DNA of 48,303 nucleotides from JAYWDA01 sp043779185. GTDB lineage: Bacteria > Bdellovibrionota > Bdellovibrionia > Bdellovibrionales > Bdellovibrionaceae. This document shows positions 25,127 to 32,287 of this stretch, one piece after another. Location of the stretch: the NCBI GenBank assembly GCA_043779185.1, contig JAYWEQ010000108.1, positions 1 to 48,303 on the forward strand, given 5' to 3'. The notes under the pieces were generated by a model. That model saw only the letters and a list, made by a program, of their open reading frames with translations, was not told where the DNA came from and made no database searches. A program made the position numbers and the translations under genes. Within the stretch, counting starts at the first letter, position 1, and each line of letters opens with the position of its first letter.

Positions 25127-25507
25127 ATGAAGCTTATTGTCACTTTCTTTTCGTTCAGCCTTTTGATCCTTCTGCTTTTTGCCCCCGAAGGACGTTCGCA
25201 GTCGGCGGCAAAAATTAAATCCCAAGATGAAGTTATTCGTGAAGAAATGATTGAAATGTCGCGACAGCTGAGTGTGACTTGCACTGAATGCCACCGGGTG
25301 GACAATTTTAAAGATAATAAAAAACCTAGCTTTAAAATCGCCAAAGAACATCTTGAAATTGTTCAGCTGTTAAAATCAAAAGGCTTTGATGGAAAAGCCG
25401 GCCCCGTGGCCACTTGTTATATGTGTCATCGAGGCGCCTTGAAGCCAGCTTACAAAGAAAGTATGAAGGTCGTTTCAGTTAAAACTGAAGATCACCCTGC
25501 AAAATAG
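25127..25507 (+). CDS. periplasmic dihaem c-type cytochrome
   Basis: 126 residues with an N-terminal signal (MKLIVTFFSFSLLILLLFA) and two haem c attachment sites: CTECH at residues 52-56 and CYMCH at 97-101. The region around each resembles the photosynthetic-reaction-centre-type cytochrome family (CxxCH with a following basic segment, CYMCHRGALKP). It probably carries electrons in the periplasm; the partner is unknown. No clear ribosome site precedes the ATG. It lies between cinA (47 bases upstream) and tatA (52 bases downstream), all on the plus strand. Confidence 0.9.
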   Translation: MKLIVTFFSFSLLILLLFAPEGRSQSAAKIKSQDEVIREEMIEMSRQLSVTCTECHRVDNFKDNKKPSFKIAKEHLEIVQLLKSKGFDGKAGPVATCYMCHRGALKPAYKESMKVVSVKTEDHPAK

Positions 25508-25558
25508 CGTTACCATTTAACTGGGAAAAACGATAAGATTTCATCTTAGGAGACACTC

Positions 25559-25741
25559 ATGGGATCCATTAGCCTGACTCATATCTTGCTTGTTGCTTTG
25601 GTCCTCACTATTTTTTTTGGTCCCAAGCGTGTTCCGCAATTAGGTCAGTCCATCGGAAAAGCCATCCGTGGTTTTAAAAAAGGTCTGCAGGGCGATGGTG
25701 ACACTCGAGATGTGACCGAAAAAAAATCTGATAAAAATTAG
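25559..25741 (+). CDS. tatA: twin-arginine translocase subunit TatA/TatE
   Basis: 60-residue Tat pore component: a short N-terminal transmembrane helix (ISLTHILLVALVLTIFF), the FGPKRVPQLGQSIGKAIRGFKKG hinge and amphipathic helix in conserved order, and a charged tail. A strong ribosome site (TAGGAG) precedes the ATG. Length is at the short end of the family. tatB and tatC are not in the window. It ends one base from a convergent gene. Confidence 0.95.
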   Translation: MGSISLTHILLVALVLTIFFGPKRVPQLGQSIGKAIRGFKKGLQGDGDTRDVTEKKSDKN

Positions 25742-25742
25742 T

Positions 25743-26153
25743 TTATAACTTTTTAAGAATGGCTTGATATGCGGCATCGTAAAATGCCAGCTGTCCATCG
25801 TCGGCCTGTTTAATTAATTGCTGGTAACGTTCGGTGACCAGCGACAAACTGGCCCCCGCGGGAAGCCCCAAGACTTGGTAAGCATCCCAATCATGACCGT
25901 TATACAGAAATAAAATATTTAGGACTTTTGCATTTTTAACGGCCATTTCATCATTCGACAAAGGACCGTTTGCCCTTGCCGGGCCTGCTGGGCCTGGTTG
26001 ACGGGGCGATGCCGAACCACTAAGTGGAGTCTCTTGATTCCGCAAGCGCAATTGGGTCGGCGTATTCCCCACGTTTCGGCGACCCAACCAAAACCAGATC
26101 AGGAAGAACGCGGCAAGACCCATATTAATAAAGAAAAACAGTTGGCTGTCCAC
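25743..26153 (-). CDS. membrane protein with J-like C-terminal domain lacking HPD
   Basis: 136 residues: one N-terminal transmembrane helix (FFFINMGLAAFFLIWFWLG), a Pro/Gly-rich linker (about 45-62) and a helical C-terminal domain of about 60 residues. The C-terminal domain (DWDAYQVLGLPAGASLSLVTERYQQLI, then AFYDAAYQAILKKL) follows the DnaJ J-domain layout. The HPD tripeptide between helices 2 and 3, which is needed to stimulate Hsp70, is absent. The gene converges on tatA with one base between stops and diverges from mrp. Family assignment is by pattern only; an adaptor role is inference. Confidence 0.65.
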   Translation of the reverse strand: MDSQLFFFINMGLAAFFLIWFWLGRRNVGNTPTQLRLRNQETPLSGSASPRQPGPAGPARANGPLSNDEMAVKNAKVLNILFLYNGHDWDAYQVLGLPAGASLSLVTERYQQLIKQADDGQLAFYDAAYQAILKKL

Positions 26154-26202
26154 TTGATTTCCATTATTGGATGAGGAGCCCTTAGAGGCAAGAGGAGTTG
26201 AT

Positions 26203-26994
26203 ATGGCGGCACCAAATCCATTCGATCAGCAGCAAGCCATTCCCGGTGTGAAACACATTATTGCCGTCAGTTCGGGCAAAGGCGGAGTTGGAAAATCCAC
26301 CGTGGCGGTGAATCTGGCTGCGGCCCTAGGAAAAACTAAAAAGGTGGGCTTGCTTGATGCCGATATTTATGGTCCCAGCATTCCCCGGATGTTGGGCGCC
26401 CTTCATCAAAAACCGACAATCACTGCCGATCAAAGACTGGAGCCGATCACCCGGTATGGAATGAAGCTGATGAGCATCGGATTTATTATCGAAGAAGACG
26501 CGGCCGTTGTTTGGCGGGGCCCCATGCTTTTTAAGGCCATGGATCAATTTATTCGCGATGTGAATTGGGGTGAGCTGGATTACTTGATTGTCGATCTGCC
26601 ACCGGGCACAGGTGATGTGCAGCTGTCTTTAGTTCAAAAAGTTCCTATCGCCGGCGCCATCGTCGTCAGCACGCCCCAGAATATTTCTTTCACGGATGTC
26701 AAAAAAGCTTTAGATATGTGGAATCGTGTCAGCGTCAAGATTTTAGGTTTGGTTGAAAATATGGCCTATATGCTGAATCCAGTGAACGGCGAAAAAATTC
26801 AAATGTTCCCGGCCGGTGAACTGGAATCTTATCTTCAAAAAAAGGATCTTCGAAAATTGGCGTCCATTCCATTTAACCCTGCTGTCGGACTTTCTAGTGA
26901 AGCAGGGGTCCCGATTCTTGAGAGCCACAGCGCTTCCCTTGAATCTCAAGAATTTATCTTATTAGCAAATCGTCTCATGGAACTGGTCAACTAA
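26203..26994 (+). CDS. mrp: Mrp/ApbC-family P-loop ATPase without cysteines
   Basis: Mrp/NBP35-type ATPase of 263 residues, a family that carries and transfers Fe-S clusters. The deviant Walker A is GKGGVGKS (residues 25-32), followed by GLLDADIYGPSIPRMLG, the WRGPMLFKAMDQFI segment and DYLIVDLPPGTGDVQLSL. The family normally has CxxC after VENM, which holds the bridging cluster; here the text is VENMAYMLNPVNGEK. The whole protein contains no Cys, so cluster binding in the usual way is impossible. Start placed at ATG 26203 because AGAGGAG lies 6 bases upstream; the frame extends to 26167 without such support. No terminator is visible after the stop. Confidence 0.9.
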   Translation: MAAPNPFDQQQAIPGVKHIIAVSSGKGGVGKSTVAVNLAAALGKTKKVGLLDADIYGPSIPRMLGALHQKPTITADQRLEPITRYGMKLMSIGFIIEEDAAVVWRGPMLFKAMDQFIRDVNWGELDYLIVDLPPGTGDVQLSLVQKVPIAGAIVVSTPQNISFTDVKKALDMWNRVSVKILGLVENMAYMLNPVNGEKIQMFPAGELESYLQKKDLRKLASIPFNPAVGLSSEAGVPILESHSASLESQEFILLANRLMELVN

Positions 26995-27113
26995 TTCTCG
27001 TTTAGTGGATCTAAATCATTGATATCTGGTGACTGTTTCTCAGGATGAAACGCATCTTTGAACTCTTTTGGGAATCTTTAGACGTGCTCTTGCGGCCCAG
27101 GCCTTGGTCCTGT

Positions 27114-27124
27114 TAATCTATAAA
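27114..27124 (+). promoter_or_regulatory. candidate promoter -10 region of the riboswitch RNA
   Basis: TAATCT (27114-27119), with TTGCGG 18 bases upstream (27090-27095), is the best sigma-70-like match before the RNA. An overlapping TATAAA (27119-27124) is the other option but has no -35. A FliA-like site was sought because Bdellovibrio attack-phase RNAs use one, and none with correct spacing was found. Confidence 0.3.
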
Positions 27125-27385
27125 TGTTGAACGTTAAGCCTGTAGAGGATGTTACAGGCGAGCTGAAGGAGGTTTCGGGTGAAGTATCGAATTCACGACC
27201 ACCACGATGAAGCCATAAAGTGACGACGCTAGCGAAATATTTTAAGCACAGCCCTTTGAGTTTTCAAAATTTTGGTTCTTGGGAATAACACTCACAAGCA
27301 CCTTTGAAAGCTGAAAGGGAAGTTCGTTTCCCTAGTAACAATTTAACAGGAGGTTCCTTAGCGGTTTACTCTATAGGATAATATC

Positions 27386-27480
27386 CTTCTTTGCCTCAAG
27401 GCAAACCTCGCGAAAGCGTGGGTCGCAAAGCTAAAGGGGTTCTCCCGTCGCAAGGCGGAGTGCCAGCCAGCTGCCAAAGG
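27386..27480 (+). promoter_or_regulatory. c-di-GMP-I (GEMM) riboswitch aptamer
   Basis: The conserved GEMM-I elements appear in order: AAGGCAAACC (27398-27407), a P2 stem capped by a GAAA tetraloop (27412-27415), GGGTCGCAAAGC (27420-27431), a variable P3 hairpin and TGCCAGCCAGCTGCC (27461-27475). Closing P1 pairing is possible between CTTTG (27389-27393) and CAAAG. This matches the Vibrio Vc2-type consensus closely. No anti-terminator or ribosome-site sequestration partner was found downstream. Confidence 0.9.
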
Positions 27481-27557
27481 TCAGAGTCACCCGAGGAAGG
27501 TGAGGTACAAATGGAAGGACTGACATATATCAACCAGGATTGGTTTCATTCCCCTTA

Positions 27558-27603
27558 GCCTGCGTGTTTCATCAAGGTCGATGGCTCGCAGGCACCCTTT
27601 TTT
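27558..27603 (+). terminator. intrinsic terminator of the riboswitch RNA
   Basis: GCCTGCG (27558-27564) pairs with CGCAGGC (27587-27593), followed by ACCC and six T (27598-27603). It ends 15 bases before the stop of the convergent MltD-like gene. It does not obviously compete with the aptamer, which supports a constitutive RNA rather than an on/off switch. Confidence 0.85.
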
Positions 27604-27618
27604 CTACCTATCAATTTC

Positions 27619-29271
27619 TTAGTAATTGGACGCTTGCGCGACAGGAATCAAGAGCATCGAACCGACAAAAAGCTTCGATGGGTTTTTGATCTTATTTTTT
27701 TGCTTCAACGAACCGTAATCGACATTGTATTTCTGAGCGATCAAATGCAAGTTTTCGCCCCTTCGAACAATATGTTTTACAACCCGTTTAGCTTTAGAAG
27801 CAGGTCCACGCAAGGCGGCCCGACGAGCTTGTTCCTTGTGGGAGCGACTTTCGTTGCGTCCGCCATTTTCGCTGGCAGTTTCGCCATTCGGTATTTTTAA
27901 TTTCAAGCCGACCTTCAAAGTGTTTCCACGTTGAATATTGTTGATCCTTTTTAATTGATCGACCGTCGTCTTATACCGTTTTGCAATTGTGAATAAGGAA
28001 TCACCGCTTTGAACAATATAATATCTAGCCGAACCCTCGGCCACACCAACAACAGCCGATTGACCGCGAGGTGTTGCAGAAACATTGGTCTTGGCACTTC
28101 GTTGACTGACCGGCGTCCGATCAGGGACCGCCAACATCATTCCCACTTTTAACTTCTTACCTTTTGGAATGTCATTTAAATCGCGAAGATAAGCGACGGA
28201 TGTGCGAAATCTGCGAGCCACCGTATTTAAAGAATCTCCACGTTTGATCCGGTAATTCTGAACATCGCCAGTGTCGGCAATGTACTCAACTTTTTCGACG
28301 GTGCTCTCATTCGCCGCGGCGATGGCACTGTCTTTTTGCCCGACAGGAATTCGGATATCCAGCATATTATTTGTTAAGGGCGCGATCTCTCCCTTAAACT
28401 TGGGATTCAAAGCTTTAAAATCTTCATAGTTGTAGCTCATTTTATCAGCCATCACGCGTAAGTTGACGGGCTTATTCAGAGCGATACTGTCGAACTCGAT
28501 GGGTGGTAAATAATCGATCTCTTTGAAATCATATTTTTCCGGATTTTTTGCAATCAGCTTGGCCGCGATATATTTGGGAATGTAATTGATCGTTTCTTTT
28601 GGAAATCGATTTTTCTTAGCTAATTCCCAAAAGTCGCGAGTGTATTGACTCATGACTTCTTTTTTGACGCGATTTTCGCCCACATTGTAGGAAGCCATGG
28701 CCAAATACCAAGATCCAAAAACACTATAAAGACCCTTAAAGTAATCCGCCGCTGCTTGCGTTGCCAAAACAGGATCGCGACGATCATCCATAAAGCGGTC
28801 GATCTGCAAACCGTATCTTTTTCCCGTGCCGCGAATAAATTGCCAGTAACCGACGGCAGAAGCATGGCTGACAGCTTGTGAACTAAAACCCGATTCAATC
28901 ATCGCAATATAAAAAATATCTTCTGGAAGGCCATTATCCCGCAAAACTTTTTTCATTAATTTTTCGTATCTGGTAGAGCGCGCCAGGTAACGCTCCATAT
29001 GCGGGCGCCCTTTTCCTTTAAAGTAAGAAATCCACTTTTCAACTAAAGGGTTCACTTCAGACGGAATATTTTCAAGCTCTTCATCGACGACCTTAGGACC
29101 CTCTGGATCTGATAAGTGGAAGGACTCGATATCTTTATTTGAATTAGCGTTTGAATTAACAGACGACGAGGAGTTTCCAGGACTGGATGATTTTCCAGTC
29201 GCACAGGCTGACAAAAGCACAGCCATGACGGATGCGACTAAAAGGCCGCTAATGGTGCGAGTAACTGACAT
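27619..29271 (-). CDS. MltD-like membrane-bound lytic transglycosylase with LysM repeats
   Basis: Peptidoglycan lyase of 550 residues. A lipoprotein signal ends in VLLSAC. The GH23 domain (about 80-230) carries the catalytic Glu in FYIAMIESGFSSQA, then SAVGYWQFIRGTGKRYGL and AMASYNVGENRV. Three clear LysM peptidoglycan-binding repeats follow: YRIKRGDSLNTVARRF, YYIVQSGDSLFTIAKRY and HIVRRGENLHLIAQKY, each ending in a hydrophobic IPV/IPN strand. A basic linker separates the last two. The start is the ATG at 29271 because GGGAGG lies 5 bases upstream; the in-frame ATG at 29283 has none. It follows the second Slt gene by 37 bases, so the two enzymes are probably co-transcribed. Confidence 0.94.
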   Translation of the reverse strand: MSVTRTISGLLVASVMAVLLSACATGKSSSPGNSSSSVNSNANSNKDIESFHLSDPEGPKVVDEELENIPSEVNPLVEKWISYFKGKGRPHMERYLARSTRYEKLMKKVLRDNGLPEDIFYIAMIESGFSSQAVSHASAVGYWQFIRGTGKRYGLQIDRFMDDRRDPVLATQAAADYFKGLYSVFGSWYLAMASYNVGENRVKKEVMSQYTRDFWELAKKNRFPKETINYIPKYIAAKLIAKNPEKYDFKEIDYLPPIEFDSIALNKPVNLRVMADKMSYNYEDFKALNPKFKGEIAPLTNNMLDIRIPVGQKDSAIAAANESTVEKVEYIADTGDVQNYRIKRGDSLNTVARRFRTSVAYLRDLNDIPKGKKLKVGMMLAVPDRTPVSQRSAKTNVSATPRGQSAVVGVAEGSARYYIVQSGDSLFTIAKRYKTTVDQLKRINNIQRGNTLKVGLKLKIPNGETASENGGRNESRSHKEQARRAALRGPASKAKRVVKHIVRRGENLHLIAQKYNVDYGSLKQKNKIKNPSKLFVGSMLLIPVAQASNY

Positions 29272-29308
29272 GAAACCTCCCAAGGCTTTTAGCGTATCAA
29301 ATCAGCTC

Positions 29309-31510
29309 TTACTTCACAATCATAGAAGACCAAAAGACGGGCTTCAAAGTGACAGGACTTTTGTCGATCAGCTGATAAATCAAAATATTTCTTAAAATAG
29401 CCTTTACGTAGAAACTGGTTTCAGTCCAGGGCAGTTCGTCGAACCACAGCTCATCGATGGGTTCGCTACTGTGTTTTTCTCTTAAAGCAGCGATCTCGGG
29501 GCGAAGTTCCAACCAGGACTTCAGTCGCACGGGCCCTGCATTGTAGGCCGCCAGAGCCATGGGAACATTTTGCGAAAACTGACGGAGCATCTCGGACACA
29601 TAAAATGTTCCCATGGGGACATTCACTTCCGGGCGGTACATATCTTCTGGAATCTGCACCTTCATTTTTAATTTATGCGCAATCTCATCGGCCGTCGGTG
29701 GGATCATTTGCATCAGGCCCATAGCGTTAGAAGTCGATACGGCTCGCAGCGAAAATGCACTTTCTTGGCGCACGAGGCTGCGAATCAAAAAAGGATCTAT
29801 GCTATATTTTTTGGCTTCGGGTTCAATCCATTTCGCATAAGATTTAGGATAACTTAAGCTGATAAATTTTAGATTTCGATAAGCCGAATCCTGTTCAACC
29901 AGGCGATTGGTCAGCAAAATGACGGCCGGAGACTGCTGGGCTTTTCCTAACAGCTGCATCCATTTCCAAAGTCCGACAGACGTCACCGGCGTTGGCAGGC
30001 TTAAAACTTCCTGCTGAGCTTCCAGCACCCAACCATTTTCTGCTAAAATCTTAAATCGTTTCCAACTTTCTTGCTGAGAAGCCAACAAAGGGATTTTTAC
30101 ACTTTCTTGAGCGGCTAATTCCGGCGTCGGTTCAGGAAATGAAATCACGCCGTCTTGCTTTTCCGCCCGCAGCCTTAGGCCGTAATAAGAAAAGGGGTAC
30201 CTGTCGATCAAAGCATCGCGTTCACTTTCAGCGCTGGCCTCGTTTTTCTTTTGTAAACATCGGATTTGCCAATACCAAGCATTTAATTGGAAGCGATCTC
30301 GATCTGAATTTTTAACTTGCAAGAAAAACAAAGCGGCTTTTTCAAACTGCGCTTTCCGAAAAAAAATCAAGCCCTCACGAAATTGGGCCTCTAAAGCCTC
30401 GTCGGTGCTGGAGTGTTTTAAAATTAACTGCTCAAAAGCATTGATTGCTTTTTCATCGTCACCGACAAATTGCGCTGATCGACCCTTGATCCAAAGTAAA
30501 GCCTCCGCTTGTGGTGAGGATTCAAAGACAGGCAAAGCTTGCTCTGCCATGATCAAAGCGGCTTTAAAATCACCGCGGCGATGAAGAGTTTGGGCCCAAT
30601 CAAGCCAGCGGCTGGGATCTGCCAAAAGTAGGTTTTTAAGGGATTCATCCTGTTTTTCTTTACTTTGAGAAAAATAAATTTCTAAAACTTTGTCCTTATA
30701 CTTTTTGGCTTGTTGACCCTGGGGAAATTGTCGAAGTGATTGAACCATCAAAGCTTGCGCGCTGAGGCTTTGATGGTCGGCTAAACGCTTTTGAATTTCT
30801 TCATCCATTTTTTGCTCTTGGCCGGATTCTTTGGCCATGATTATTTTATTCATGGGGGTTGGCTTTAATTCTAAAAGACTTTGAATTTTATCGGTCACAT
30901 TTTTTGAAGGATTTAAGTCCTGACTTTGTTTTAAATAAAAAGCCGCTTCAGGATTCTTTTTTTGTGCGATTAAAAAATCCGCTTTTGCCGTCATCCAAGT
31001 CGCTTGCTCTTCTTTTGACAACAGCGAAAAATGCTTCACCCAGGTTTCAAGAATTTTCTCTTGAGCGATCGCCGTGCTGCTTTCCTCTAAAAGTTGAATC
31101 ATCGTCTGCGTCCAGGCGTCAGCGAAAGAGGGCTTCCAAGGGCCTTGTTCCAATTTCAAGGTGGAAATCAAGGCAATGATTTTTTTAAGGTCCGCTGACT
31201 TTTTTTTACTTTCGGGCGCAGCTTGCAGACATTGTAGAACCGTCGTGGCCAACCAGCCCTTAATTTCTGAATTCGGCAAAAGTCCTTGGCCCTTTTGATA
31301 GCATTCACTGAATTCGCGCTGAGCTTGATGAACCTTTAACTGAGCCAAGGGTTTTAACTGCCTTTTATTCTTAGGTTCATCGAAAGCATTCAAACCCTTA
31401 AAGACTTTTAATTCTTGATCGAGATCAATTTCAGTGACCGTTCCTGATGGCTTTGCCAAAGCCAACGAAGCTAAAAACCAAATGGTGACTATCAGACTGA
31501 TTTTTAGCAT
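29309..31510 (-). CDS. slt: soluble lytic murein transglycosylase (Slt70-like)
   Basis: Periplasmic peptidoglycan lyase of 733 residues. A cleavable signal ends LASLALA. A long helical superhelix (about 40-560) with TPR-like pairs is followed by the GH23 domain. Catalytic Glu lies in SLVRQESAFSLRA, then NAMGLMQMIPPTADE and the canonical ALAAYNAGPVRLKSWL. The overall plan matches Slt70 and the other Slt in the window, but this one keeps the AYNAGP motif and has no lipobox. A weak ribosome site precedes the ATG. It is the first gene of a minus-strand pair with the LysM transglycosylase and is divergent from a glycosyltransferase gene. Confidence 0.94.
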   Translation of the reverse strand: MLKISLIVTIWFLASLALAKPSGTVTEIDLDQELKVFKGLNAFDEPKNKRQLKPLAQLKVHQAQREFSECYQKGQGLLPNSEIKGWLATTVLQCLQAAPESKKKSADLKKIIALISTLKLEQGPWKPSFADAWTQTMIQLLEESSTAIAQEKILETWVKHFSLLSKEEQATWMTAKADFLIAQKKNPEAAFYLKQSQDLNPSKNVTDKIQSLLELKPTPMNKIIMAKESGQEQKMDEEIQKRLADHQSLSAQALMVQSLRQFPQGQQAKKYKDKVLEIYFSQSKEKQDESLKNLLLADPSRWLDWAQTLHRRGDFKAALIMAEQALPVFESSPQAEALLWIKGRSAQFVGDDEKAINAFEQLILKHSSTDEALEAQFREGLIFFRKAQFEKAALFFLQVKNSDRDRFQLNAWYWQIRCLQKKNEASAESERDALIDRYPFSYYGLRLRAEKQDGVISFPEPTPELAAQESVKIPLLASQQESWKRFKILAENGWVLEAQQEVLSLPTPVTSVGLWKWMQLLGKAQQSPAVILLTNRLVEQDSAYRNLKFISLSYPKSYAKWIEPEAKKYSIDPFLIRSLVRQESAFSLRAVSTSNAMGLMQMIPPTADEIAHKLKMKVQIPEDMYRPEVNVPMGTFYVSEMLRQFSQNVPMALAAYNAGPVRLKSWLELRPEIAALREKHSSEPIDELWFDELPWTETSFYVKAILRNILIYQLIDKSPVTLKPVFWSSMIVK

Positions 31511-31576
31511 ATTTTTTTCATGGGGCTCTCGTTAATTAGGGTTACAGGGCTTCTTCATCCTGCTAAAACATCAGCG

Positions 31577-32287
31577 ATGACGCAAGTAACTTCGCCTCAA
31601 ATCACGCTTTGCATTCCGGTTTTAAATGAAGAAAAAACCTTGCCAGGCCTGTTCAGTAACTTAACTTCGTATTTTGATAAATTTATGATTCCTTTTGAAG
31701 TGGTTTTTTGCCTGGACCCAAGCACGGATTCCAGTGAAAAAATTCTACAGGAGGCTCATCGAAAAAATTCTTCTTTTCGCTGCATAGTCAATCATCGACC
31801 ATTGGGAAGGGCGCAAAGCCTTCTTCAGGCTCTCAAGGAAGCGCAGTCTCCGTATATCTTAGCGGCCTCTGCCGACCTGTCCATTCCGTTAGGCGATTTG
31901 ATGAAGCTTTTGCAAAGTCTGAGCGAGAAACAGGTTTCGATCGCCTTTGGCACACGCATTGATAAAAAAGATTCTCCTTTTTTAAGTTCAACGTCAAAAA
32001 AAACTCGCCTAGAAATCACCTATATGAATATTTTTTGGGAGCAAAAAAGACGACAGTTCAAAGACCCTTTTTGCCCTGCTTTCGTTTTTAAAAAAGAAAT
32101 TCGCGATGCTTTACTACAAAATTTAAAAGTTTCCGGATGGTATCTGACTTTAATTTTACAGGATCAGGTCCTACAAAAAAAAATTCCATTTACTGAGATC
32201 CCGGTTTACGCCGGCGTATCCCAAGAAAAATCATTTCCTTACCACCGCGAACACTTAAGCCTTTTCTGGCGGAGCCTCAGCCGTTAA
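31577..32287 (+). CDS. family 2 glycosyltransferase
   Basis: GT-A fold transferase of about 236 residues, like dolichyl-phosphate sugar synthases. The N-terminus has ITLCIPVLNEEKTLPGL, then VVFCLDPSTDSSEKIL and NHRPLGRAQSLLQALKEA. The nucleotide-sugar site is ILAASADLSIPLGDL, where the usual DxD is reduced to a single Asp. No transmembrane helices follow. The start is uncertain: the frame runs up to 31520, but the ATG at 31577 gives a normal N-terminus and leaves about 66 bases for divergent promoters. Its 3' end overlaps batD tail to tail by 33 bases. The acceptor is unknown. Confidence 0.85.
   Translation: MTQVTSPQITLCIPVLNEEKTLPGLFSNLTSYFDKFMIPFEVVFCLDPSTDSSEKILQEAHRKNSSFRCIVNHRPLGRAQSLLQALKEAQSPYILAASADLSIPLGDLMKLLQSLSEKQVSIAFGTRIDKKDSPFLSSTSKKTRLEITYMNIFWEQKRRQFKDPFCPAFVFKKEIRDALLQNLKVSGWYLTLILQDQVLQKKIPFTEIPVYAGVSQEKSFPYHREHLSLFWRSLSR

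Larger units (their letters stand above)
27125..27603 (+). ncRNA. orphan c-di-GMP-riboswitch-containing RNA (merRNA-like)
   Basis: The 624-base gap between mrp and the MltD-like gene has no protein gene. It holds a structured plus-strand RNA: a 5' hairpin (GCCTGTA 27138-27144 with TACAGGC 27153-27159), an internal GGGAA/TTCCC hairpin, a GGATAATATCC palindrome, a full c-di-GMP-I aptamer and a strong terminator. The next gene downstream is on the opposite strand, so the aptamer has nothing in cis to control. Established knowledge: Bdellovibrio bacteriovorus makes a massively abundant attack-phase non-coding RNA with a c-di-GMP riboswitch, proposed to store c-di-GMP for the switch to growth. This locus has the same design; identity by descent is inference. 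The 5' end is approximate. Confidence 0.8.

Noticed and set aside
27125..27603. Structured RNA considered as tmRNA, RNase P RNA or 6S RNA
   Set aside because: No tmRNA ends or tag reading frame and no RNase P P4 core were found. The conserved GEMM-I elements identify a c-di-GMP aptamer instead.
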